A program made the position numbers and the translations under genes. Of a stretch of DNA of 64,000 bases, positions 57,722 to 64,000 are shown piece by piece. Source of the DNA: Niastella sp. (lineage in GTDB: Bacteria > Bacteroidota > Bacteroidia > Chitinophagales > Chitinophagaceae); contig JAGIBF010000022.1 of the NCBI GenBank assembly GCA_017744515.1, forward strand, positions 21,865-85,864, read 5' to 3'. The notes beneath the pieces are model-generated. The model saw nothing but the letters and a program-made list of their open reading frames with translations, searched no databases and was not told the DNA's origin. Position 1 is the first letter of the stretch; each line of letters begins with the position of its first letter.

Positions 57722-57757
57722 AAAGCTGCCGTTATTACCAACAGCAGCTTTTTTTAT
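57722..57757 (+). terminator. Rho-independent terminator of the sigma/barrel unit
   Basis: AAAGCTGC (57722-57729) and GCAGCTTT (57744-57751) pair with a 14-base loop, followed by a long T-rich tail. Confidence 0.85.
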
Positions 57758-57777
57758 TTTTCACCTATTTTCGATCC

Positions 57778-58383
57778 ATGAAGTTTTTCCCGGTATTACT
57801 GGCTATCATCATCTTTGCATCCTGTAAGAACAAAGGCAGCCAACCGCCTGCCACCAGCACAGGTGTAGACACCACCCAGCGCGCCCAGGATACTGCCTCT
57901 TTCCTGCCGATATCCAGCCTCCTGCGCGAGGACCTGCTCCGCGTAGACTCTTTTGGAGGGGGCATCCTGAAGAAAACCACTCTTAACGGCAAAAAAGATT
58001 CCCTCTTCATCAAACTTCCAGCGTTCAAGCAGGCTGCCAGCGTATTCTTCATGCCCGAATTGGAAACCAGCGCCTTTCGCCAGTCGTTTACCGAAACCTC
58101 TCTCCTGGACGCCACCACCGAGATGGTCCAGTTTATGTATGCGCCTAAAGACGCTTCCAATACCCTTCGCAACGTAGTAGTGTACATCAACCCTGTCAAC
58201 TCCCAGGTGAACAGGTTTTACTTCGAAAAAGAATGGGCAGCAGGCGACACTATTGTGCAGCAAAAACTAACCTGGAAAGCCCGTCAGTATTTTTATATCA
58301 TTACCCTGCGCCAGCCAAAGCAGGGAACGCCCACTACCAGCATCGAAAAGCTGATCTGGGCCCCGGAATATTATGGTGAGTAA
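57778..58383 (+). CDS. Hypothetical lipoprotein
   Basis: I do not recognise this 201-aa protein. The signal ends in a lipobox (LLAIIIFASC, Cys 16), then a Thr/Pro-rich linker (SQPPATSTGVDTTQRAQDT). The mature domain has beta-rich segments such as LRNVVVYINPVNSQVNRFYFEKEW and TWKARQYFYIITLRQP. It is probably anchored in the outer membrane facing the periplasm or surface. Single gene between a terminator and uvrC, with a CACGAATT-type repeat after it. Confidence 0.8.
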   Translation: MKFFPVLLAIIIFASCKNKGSQPPATSTGVDTTQRAQDTASFLPISSLLREDLLRVDSFGGGILKKTTLNGKKDSLFIKLPAFKQAASVFFMPELETSAFRQSFTETSLLDATTEMVQFMYAPKDASNTLRNVVVYINPVNSQVNRFYFEKEWAAGDTIVQQKLTWKARQYFYIITLRQPKQGTPTTSIEKLIWAPEYYGE

Positions 58384-58403
58384 TGGTCAGGCTCCCCGTT
58401 TGC

Positions 58404-58440
58404 GCAATTCGTGTCCATTCGTGCAATTCGTGTAAATTGC
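58404..58440. repeat. CACGAATT-type repeat, inverted orientation
   Basis: GCAATTCGTG, TCCATTCGTG and CAATTCGTGTAAATTGC lie immediately upstream of uvrC. These are three 10-11-bp units of the family also found at 12950 and 19075. GCAATT at the left and AATTGC at the right also form an inverted pair. Confidence 0.72.
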
Positions 58441-58469
58441 ACCCTGCCCTACTGCGTGGCAGATAAGAT

Positions 58470-60308
58470 ATGACGGCACAGGATTTTCAAAACATAGCGC
58501 ATACCATCCCGGTCAATCCAGGCATTTACAAGTATTACGATGCACAAAACACCCTCTTATACGTAGGCAAAGCCAAAAGCCTGCGCAAAAGGGTAAGCTC
58601 TTATTTTGTAAAGACCTTCACCTCCTATAAAACCCATGAGCTGGTTCAGCGCATCCACCACATCGAGTTTACCATTGTAGACTCGGAACAGGATGCTTTT
58701 CTGCTGGAAAACTCTCTCATCAAGCAGTTCCAGCCCCGTTTTAACATCAACCTGAAGGATGATAAGACCTATCCTTATATCGTCATTAAAAAGGAACCCT
58801 TTCCCCGTATTTTCCTTACCCGCACCGTGATTGCCGACGGGTCGGAATACCTAGGGCCTTTTACTTCGGTAGGCCGGGTGAGGGAGTTGATCGCTTTCAT
58901 ACGCAACAATATTCCGCTGCGTACCTGCAAGCTCAACCTTACCGACAATAATATTCAAAAGAAGAAGTTCAAGGTTTGCCTCGAATATCACCTGGGTAAC
59001 TGCAAAGGCCCCTGTGAAGGATTGCAGAGTGCGGAGGATTACCGCGATGGTCTGCAACAGATACGCAACATCCTGAAAGGAAACCTCAGCCCGGTTATAC
59101 AGCACTTCAAGGAGGAAATGAAAGCGGCAGCGGCAGAACTGGCTTTTGAAAAGGCCGAGATCATCCGCAAAAAGCTGGACCACCTCGAGCAATACCAGGC
59201 TAAATCTATTATTACCACCAACCGCCTGACCAATGTGGACGTGTTTTCCCTGCTGCGCGATGGCGATCAGGCTTATGTAAACTACCTGATGGTGCAAAAC
59301 GGTACCATCGTACAAACGCACACCTCTCAACTGGAAACCCACCTCGACGAGCCGGATGAGGAGGTACTGTCCTTTGCCATCGGGCAATTGCGTACCACCT
59401 TCAACAGTCTTTCATCGGAGATCATCGTTCCATTCGAGGTAGAATACACGGAGCCTAACGTAATACTCACTATACCCAAAGGCGGCGATAAAAAGAAGCT
59501 GCTGGAACTGTCCGAAAAGAACGTCAACTACTTCCAGGAAGATTTGAAAAGAAAGAAGATCCTGAAGCTGGAGGGTAAAGACGACTGGGAGCGCAAGGAG
59601 GTATTGTATCAGCTACAGGAAGACCTGCAACTATCCGAAGCTCCTTTGCACATCGAGTGCTTTGATAACTCCAACTTCCAGGGTAGCTATCCTGTTTCGG
59701 CCATGGTATGCTTTAAAGATGGCGTGCCCAGCAAAAAGGATTACCGGCATTTTAACGTAAAAACGGTGCAGGGCATCAATGACTTTGCCACCATGAAGGA
59801 AGTGGTATATCGCCGCTATAAGAGGCTACAGGACGAGCAGCAGCCTTTTCCTCAGCTCGTGATCATCGATGGTGGTAAAGGCCAGCTGGGTGCCGCTCTC
59901 GAAAGCATCGAGGAGTTAGGACTACAAGGCACTATGACCGTTGTGGGGTTAGCAAAAAACGAAGAAGAGATCTTCTTTCCCGGCGACCAGGAATCTGTTA
60001 AGCTGCCTTATAACAGCGAAAGTCTTAAGCTCATACGACGCATCCGCGACGAAGTGCACCGTTTCGGTATCACCTTCCACCGGCAAAAACGCAGCAAGGG
60101 CACCTTTAAGAATGAGCTGGAACAGATCAAAGGCATCGGCAAGAATACGGCCGATCAGTTGTTGAAGGAATTCAAGTCTGTAAAACGTATCAAAGAATTA
60201 TCTGAAGAGGAACTGACCAGGGCGGTAGGCGCTTCCAAAGCGAAGCTGATCCGCGCACATTTTACGCAACCCAGCGAACCTACTGATACACCGCCCGTGA
60301 ATCCATAA
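58470..60308 (+). CDS. uvrC: Excinuclease ABC subunit C
   Basis: UvrC makes both incisions in nucleotide excision repair. The 612-aa protein has the N-terminal GIY-YIG nuclease (NPGIYKYYDAQNTLLYVGKAKSLRKRVSSYF), the cysteine cluster CLEYHLGNCKGPCEG, and a UVR motif near residues 205-240. The RNase-H-like C-terminal nuclease has IECFDNSNFQGSYPVSAMVCF, VIIDGGKGQLGAA and RDEVHRFGITFHRQKRSKGT. Tandem helix-hairpin-helix motifs follow (LEQIKGIGKNTADQLLKEF and LTRAVGASKAKLI). All expected parts are present. Single gene; uvrA and uvrB are not in the window. Confidence 0.97.
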   Translation: MTAQDFQNIAHTIPVNPGIYKYYDAQNTLLYVGKAKSLRKRVSSYFVKTFTSYKTHELVQRIHHIEFTIVDSEQDAFLLENSLIKQFQPRFNINLKDDKTYPYIVIKKEPFPRIFLTRTVIADGSEYLGPFTSVGRVRELIAFIRNNIPLRTCKLNLTDNNIQKKKFKVCLEYHLGNCKGPCEGLQSAEDYRDGLQQIRNILKGNLSPVIQHFKEEMKAAAAELAFEKAEIIRKKLDHLEQYQAKSIITTNRLTNVDVFSLLRDGDQAYVNYLMVQNGTIVQTHTSQLETHLDEPDEEVLSFAIGQLRTTFNSLSSEIIVPFEVEYTEPNVILTIPKGGDKKKLLELSEKNVNYFQEDLKRKKILKLEGKDDWERKEVLYQLQEDLQLSEAPLHIECFDNSNFQGSYPVSAMVCFKDGVPSKKDYRHFNVKTVQGINDFATMKEVVYRRYKRLQDEQQPFPQLVIIDGGKGQLGAALESIEELGLQGTMTVVGLAKNEEEIFFPGDQESVKLPYNSESLKLIRRIRDEVHRFGITFHRQKRSKGTFKNELEQIKGIGKNTADQLLKEFKSVKRIKELSEEELTRAVGASKAKLIRAHFTQPSEPTDTPPVNP

Positions 60309-60425
60309 GAAGGTATTAGCTTTTAGCCTTTAGTGGAGAAAAGGGGCTAACATCTGCAAAAAGGCCCGCCCTTAACAGAGCCGGCCGTGCTAACCTATGA
60401 AAAAAAACCTAAGTGAGATAAACTA

Positions 60426-60857
60426 TCATCTATTGTTCAACCGCTTCCGGTTTTCCAATCGCTGCTGCCGGCGCTCCAATAACTCTTTTTGTAATTGGGT
60501 GCCAAACTCTTTCTCTGCCTTGAAAAAGGCATTTACTTTCTCAGCCGACAAGACTTTGCTGAACTCGCTGTTGTACTTTTTGCGGATAGCCAGCAGTTTC
60601 TCCTCGATATCGATCTCTTTCTCATTATTCAATTTGCCATCCACGCGCACCTTACGTATCTCAGCGGCGTACTTGTTATAAATAGGCCAGAACTTCTGGG
60701 CCTCTTCCGGTGAAAGGTTCAGCTTCTGGGTGAGGTAAGCAATCTTCACCGCCTCCACCCTGCCCCCGGGAACCTTTTTATCCCCGTCGTCATCCTGTGC
60801 CAACACAGCCATGCCGGTGGTGAAGAAAAGGGTTAATATCAATAAAAGCTTCTTCAT
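60426..60857 (-). CDS. Spy/CpxP-like periplasmic protein
   Basis: From the ATG at 60857 this is a 143-aa protein with a signal peptide (KKLLLILTLFFTTGMAVLAQ), an acidic stretch DDDGDKK, and a helical domain with KIAYLTQKLNLSPEEAQKFWPIYNKYAAEIRKVR. That is the LTxxQ-type pattern seen in Spy, CpxP and metal-resistance sensor proteins. The C-terminus is a basic helix (LLERRQQRLENRKRLNNR). It lies 10 bp after the VPAGYF anti-sigma candidate and is the third gene of an ECF sigma operon, so it probably senses or buffers envelope stress. The longer open frame to 60953 overlaps the upstream gene and lacks a signal. Confidence 0.88.
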   Translation of the reverse strand: MKKLLLILTLFFTTGMAVLAQDDDGDKKVPGGRVEAVKIAYLTQKLNLSPEEAQKFWPIYNKYAAEIRKVRVDGKLNNEKEIDIEEKLLAIRKKYNSEFSKVLSAEKVNAFFKAEKEFGTQLQKELLERRQQRLENRKRLNNR

Positions 60858-60867
60858 GGTCGTAAAG

Positions 60868-61755
60868 TTAGTTTGTACCTGTGTTTTTTGAAAGCAGATT
60901 CTGATCCAGGTATTTTTGAATTTCTTCGTCTGATACATTTTGAAACAGATCACTCATATCACTTTCCTCGATCTCAGGTTTGGTATTTGCAGCCAGCAGG
61001 TCGGCAGGCACAGCTACAGGCACCTCATCAAGGTAGCTTTGCAGTTCTTCTGTAGACAGCTTGTCTACTTCTTTTGAAGCTACAATATCAGTGATAGCAC
61101 CAGCGTCAGGTTTGCCACCCATAAACCACCAGGCGCCCATGGCTACAATACCGATCACGGCTGCAGCTACTGCATAACGCATCAGCTTACGGCCAAAGCC
61201 AATGGATACTACTTTGGCCGGCGAATGCATGTTTTTTACACTATCCAATATCACTTCGGGTAAAGCATCAAAATAACCAGCAGGTACTTCATACACTTGC
61301 TTATCCTTCAATCCTGCCATCAGTGGCGACAGGTTTTCCAGCTCTTCATTTACAAATTCGATGGCCTGCACACCGGAAACAACATTATCAGAAAGGTCGG
61401 AAAAATAACCGGCGGGCGCCTGAAAGGGTAGCTTTTTATCCAGCTTGCTCAACAAGGGAGAAAGCATGGAGAGCTCCTCCTGTGCTGAAAGTCCCTCATC
61501 CGACGCCTTTACCCGCGCCAGGATATTACCGGCCAGTTGGTCAAAATAGCCAGCTGGTACCGAGTAAGGATTGGCGCCTGCCTGTTGCAAAACAGGTGGC
61601 AGCGCAGCTTCTTCCTCCCGGATCTGCTGCATTACCTGCGCAGCCAGCGCTTCGAAGTAACCGGCCGGCACTTCATAGGGAAGTTGCCTGCCAATCCGGG
61701 CCACTTCAGGGCTGATGGCTTGTAATTCGCTTAATATGTTGACACTGTGTTCCAT
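60868..61755 (-). CDS. Membrane anti-sigma-factor candidate with four VPAGYF repeats
   Basis: This 295-aa protein has four copies of a P-A-G-Y-F motif at about residues 29-34, 66-71, 113-118 and 157-162, each followed by an amphipathic helix (such as EALAAQVMQQI and DQLAGNILARV), in the first 180 residues. A single membrane helix follows (YAVAAAVIGIVAMGAWWFM, about 194-212). The periplasmic tail has two related EExQxYLDx motifs (TEELQSYLDE, DEEIQKYLDQ). It follows the ECF sigma gene by 35 bp and precedes a Spy-like gene, so it most likely holds the sigma factor at the membrane. The repeats probably lie in the cytoplasm and could bind the sigma factor. Confidence 0.82.
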   Translation of the reverse strand: MEHSVNILSELQAISPEVARIGRQLPYEVPAGYFEALAAQVMQQIREEEAALPPVLQQAGANPYSVPAGYFDQLAGNILARVKASDEGLSAQEELSMLSPLLSKLDKKLPFQAPAGYFSDLSDNVVSGVQAIEFVNEELENLSPLMAGLKDKQVYEVPAGYFDALPEVILDSVKNMHSPAKVVSIGFGRKLMRYAVAAAVIGIVAMGAWWFMGGKPDAGAITDIVASKEVDKLSTEELQSYLDEVPVAVPADLLAANTKPEIEESDMSDLFQNVSDEEIQKYLDQNLLSKNTGTN

Positions 61756-61790
61756 GACCGCTATATGAGACCTTTTTTGTTAAGTAAAGT

Positions 61791-62342
61791 TTAATGGTTC
61801 AGGATATAATCTTCGATTTTTTTTACCGCATGGTGGTAGGAGGCTTTGAGTGCTCCTTCGGAGGTTTCCAATACCTTGGCCATCTGCTCATACGGCATTT
61901 CATCGTAATACCTTAAACCGAATACAATTCTCTGTTTTTCAGGAAGTTGCTGGATAGCCAACTGTAGCTTCCATTCCAGTTTGGAGGCGTCGAAATCCTT
62001 ATCGGCCTTGATCTTATTTTCCAGTCCGCTTTCTACATCTCCCAACGGCACAGATGACCGTTTTTTTTGCTGCTCCAGAAAAGTGAGACTTTCGTTCGTA
62101 GCAATACGGTATAACCAGGTGTACAACTGTGCATCTTCCCTGAAATTCTCCAGTGCATTCCATACCCTGATGAACACGTTTTGCAACACATCGTTGGCAT
62201 CTTCATGTTCGATCACCATACGACGAACATGCCAGTATAGTTTTTCCTGGTACTTCCGGATGATGGATGTATAAGCACTCTCTTTGGTGGCAGGATTGCG
62301 GAATTGGACCAGCAACTCACTGTCTTGCGTAGTAACTGCCAT
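61791..62342 (-). CDS. ECF RNA polymerase sigma factor
   Basis: This 183-aa group IV sigma factor has region 2 (AYTSIIRKYQEKLYWHVRRMVIEHEDANDVLQNVFIRVWNALENF, then QLYTWLYRIATNESLTFLEQQ) and region 4 (AIQQLPEKQRIVFGLRYYDEMPYEQMAKVLETSEGALKASYHHAVKKIEDYIL). It leads an operon with the VPAGYF-repeat membrane protein and a Spy/CpxP-like protein. It is divergent from mreB over a 442-bp region. The second ECF factor in the window (55540-56121) has a different partner. Confidence 0.95.
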   Translation of the reverse strand: MAVTTQDSELLVQFRNPATKESAYTSIIRKYQEKLYWHVRRMVIEHEDANDVLQNVFIRVWNALENFREDAQLYTWLYRIATNESLTFLEQQKKRSSVPLGDVESGLENKIKADKDFDASKLEWKLQLAIQQLPEKQRIVFGLRYYDEMPYEQMAKVLETSEGALKASYHHAVKKIEDYILNH

Positions 62343-62784
62343 AGGTTAGCATTTATGGTTGGTCAGCAATATGAATTGGAATAAAATTAACCCATTTGGT
62401 TTAAAACGTGGAGCTGCTTTAAGAAAGTATTAGCAAGTATAACCACTGGTAAATTCCACGACACAGCCGTGACACGAGTTTCATCTTTTTCTTCGTTACT
62501 TTGCGTTTGCAATACCTCGTTGTTTTTCGCTTAGTGCTTTATCAAAGAAATCAACAACAACAAACAATTAACAGTGATATCGCACGTTAGTGCAACAGCA
62601 GGCAACCGCATTGTCAAAAGAACAATCTCGGCCAAAGAAGGGGAAAAGGCAACAACAGAATTCACAGATGTTGAAAAAATACTGTCCTGGCCGCACCTAC
62701 AGCGGGATTACACTTTGTTAATTCGGATTATTTGCATCAATTTTGCAGGCATTATATTCATATCCAAAAATCTGACCTTTTAAA
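62343..62784. other. Intergenic region upstream of mreB and the ECF sigma operon
   Basis: This 442-bp stretch has no supportable gene; a 69-codon open frame at 62574-62783 is unsupported. It must hold two divergent promoters. TTACTTTG around 62496 is a near match to the -7 box on the plus strand. No repeat of the families seen elsewhere is present. Confidence 0.55.
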
Positions 62785-63810
62785 ATGGGCTTATTCAACT
62801 TTTTTACCCAGGAGATTGCCATAGACCTGGGTACAGCCAATACCCTCATTATCCATAACGATGAAGTAGTAGTAAATGAACCAAGCATCGTTGCACTGGA
62901 TCGCAATAACCCCAAAACCGTACTGGCCGTAGGAAAGCGTGCGCTGATGATGCACGAGAAAACCCATGAAAGTATACGCACTGTTCGTCCGTTGAAGGAT
63001 GGCGTAATTGCCGATTTCAACGCTGCAGAACTGATGATCCGGGAGATGATCAAAATGATCTATCCAAAAAAACCATTGTTCCCCCCAAGCTGGCGTATGA
63101 TGATCTGCATTCCCTCCAGCATTACTGAGGTGGAAAAGCGTGCCGTTCGCGACAGTGCTGAACAGGCAGGCGCCAAAGAAGTATACCTCCTGCATGAGCC
63201 GATGGCAGCGGCCCTGGGTATTGGTATCGATGTTGAAGAACCTGTTGGTAACATGATTATCGATATAGGTGGTGGTACCACTGGTATCACTGTAATAGCC
63301 CTGGCAGGTATCGTGTGCGACCAGAGTATCCGTATCGCCGGTGATGAATTCACTGCCGATATCATGGAAGCGCTCCGCCGCTACCATAGCTTGCTGATCG
63401 GTGAGCGTACTGCCGAGCAGATCAAGATCAACATCGGCGCTGCTATGAAAGACCTCGACAACCCACCCGATGATATCCCCGTTAATGGCCGTGACCTTGT
63501 AACTGGTATTCCCAAGCAGATCATGGTAAGCTACCAGGAAATTGCAGAAGCGCTGGATAAAAGCATCTTCAAGATCGAAGAAGCCATCCTGAAGGCACTT
63601 GAAATGACACCGCCCGAACTTGCAGCGGATATCTATCGCCGCGGCTTGTACCTAACTGGTGGTGGCGCCCTTTTGCGTGGATTGGATAAAAGGCTTAGCC
63701 AAAAGATCAAACTACCGGTGCACGTGGCCGATGATCCGCTGAAAAGCGTGGTACGCGGTACCGGGCTGGCGTTAAAGAACTACGAACACTATCCCTTTGT
63801 GATGCGATAA
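62785..63810 (+). CDS. mreB: Rod shape-determining protein MreB
   Basis: This 341-aa bacterial actin directs lateral wall synthesis. It begins MGLFNFFTQEIAIDLGTANTL and carries phosphate-binding loops (DLGTANTLI; DIGGGTTGITVIAL), PSIVALD, VGKRALMMHEKTHESI, VYLLHEPMAAALGIG, and TGGGALLRGLDKRLSQK. The amphipathic N-terminal segment is present. mreC follows after 97 bp; the gap carries a GTTGAAAAG-type repeat in two opposed blocks that could form a hairpin between the two genes. Confidence 0.97.
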   Translation: MGLFNFFTQEIAIDLGTANTLIIHNDEVVVNEPSIVALDRNNPKTVLAVGKRALMMHEKTHESIRTVRPLKDGVIADFNAAELMIREMIKMIYPKKPLFPPSWRMMICIPSSITEVEKRAVRDSAEQAGAKEVYLLHEPMAAALGIGIDVEEPVGNMIIDIGGGTTGITVIALAGIVCDQSIRIAGDEFTADIMEALRRYHSLLIGERTAEQIKINIGAAMKDLDNPPDDIPVNGRDLVTGIPKQIMVSYQEIAEALDKSIFKIEEAILKALEMTPPELAADIYRRGLYLTGGGALLRGLDKRLSQKIKLPVHVADDPLKSVVRGTGLALKNYEHYPFVMR

Positions 63811-63895
63811 AAAGTTGAAAGGTTGAAAAGTTGACGGGTTAAAAAGGAATGGCCTGTTCTTTGCCTTTTCAACATTTCAACTGTTCAACTTATAA
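63811..63895. repeat. Opposed GTTGAAAAG-type repeat blocks between mreB and mreC
   Basis: Direct units (GTTGAAAG, GTTGAAAAG, GTTGACGG) fill 63812-63846 and inverted units (CTTTTCAAC, ATTTCAAC, TGTTCAAC) fill 63864-63889. The two blocks can pair imperfectly, giving a possible long RNA hairpin inside the mreBC transcript. Confidence 0.7.
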
Positions 63896-63907
63896 ACTTT
63901 ACCACCG

Positions 63908-64000
63908 GTGCGCAATATCTTCCTTTTCATCAGAAGGTACTTTAACTTCCTGTTCTTCATAGTGATGCAACTGGTGGCATTGTACATCCTATTCCATTAC
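63908..64000 (+). CDS. mreC: Rod shape-determining protein MreC, N-terminal fragment
   Basis: The last 93 bases read in frame from a GTG at 63908 as MRNIFLFIRRYFNFLFFIVM followed by QLVALYILFHY. This is the short cytoplasmic tail and single membrane helix expected for MreC. It lies 97 bp after mreB in the usual mreBC order. The rest lies outside the window. Confidence 0.85.
   Translation, partial: MRNIFLFIRRYFNFLFFIVMQLVALYILFHY

Noticed and set aside
62574..62783. 69-codon frame upstream of mreB
   Set aside because: It occupies the expected mreB leader, has no recognisable features and ends directly at the mreB start.

Overview
The window looks like chromosomal DNA of a Bacteroidota bacterium, most likely family Chitinophagaceae. 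Supporting signs are Bacteroidota-type -7 promoter boxes (TAnnTTTG) in front of several genes, almost no Shine-Dalgarno sequences, a type IX secretion C-terminal sorting domain, a carboxypeptidase-regulatory-domain TonB-dependent receptor, anti-sigma proteins with VPxGYF repeats, and the gene set itself (bacterial tryptophan 2,3-dioxygenase, GH15 next to a fused TPS/TPP, POT and OPT peptide transporters). No tRNA, rRNA, CRISPR array or prophage was seen.

Left block (1-13.6 kb, all on the minus strand): a truncated Gcr-type membrane protein; hutI; a beta-carbonic anhydrase; a trehalose block (fused synthase/phosphatase, a GH15 glucoamylase/trehalase-like enzyme and a small membrane protein); hutU; a tiny GIY-YIG endonuclease gene; hutH; and a MarR regulator. 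The three hut enzymes convert histidine to formiminoglutamate, but hutI is separated from hutU-hutH by the trehalose and carbonic anhydrase genes. Several gaps hold copies of a hairpin repeat with an invariant 11-nt loop. Two inverted copies bracket the GIY-YIG gene, which is open in frame into hutU.

Middle (13.8-38.6 kb): a nucleoside-type MFS transporter with a Gfo/Idh/MocA oxidoreductase; a PQQ/cytochrome c lipoprotein dehydrogenase; DinB; then a minus-strand secreted cassette made of a Skp-like chaperone, a 2386-aa SpvB/FG-GAP/RHS protein with a C-terminal HEYGH zincin-like domain, an overlapping small lipoprotein and a short T9SS-domain protein. Next comes a probable phosphate locus: beta-helix lipoprotein, TonB-dependent receptor, OprP-like porin, PhoU-like DUF47 protein and PiT transporter. 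Phased 11-bp direct repeats resembling Pho boxes lie next to the -7 boxes of this locus.

Right block (38.7-64 kb) is mostly housekeeping: rmlA, galE, an orphan C-terminal transketolase half, a hydrolase, tryptophan dioxygenase, purD, peptide transporters, apaG, icd, a 4Fe-4S/CDGSH protein, a SUI1 homologue, nadC, gpmI, uvrC and mreB-mreC. It also has two ECF sigma modules. One pairs a sigma factor with a protein that appears to combine a cytoplasmic tail, an inner-membrane helix and an outer-membrane barrel. The other is sigma, a VPAGYF-repeat anti-sigma candidate and a Spy/CpxP-like protein.

The strongest candidates for undescribed biology are the covarying hairpin repeat with its GIY-YIG companion, the RHS-metallopeptidase/lipoprotein pair, and the Pho-box-like arrays. 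At least five further short intergenic repeat families (GTTGAAAAG, CACGAATT, CCCTAAAGGG, GTCGGAAAG and a 14-bp tandem inside hutI) are scattered through the window.
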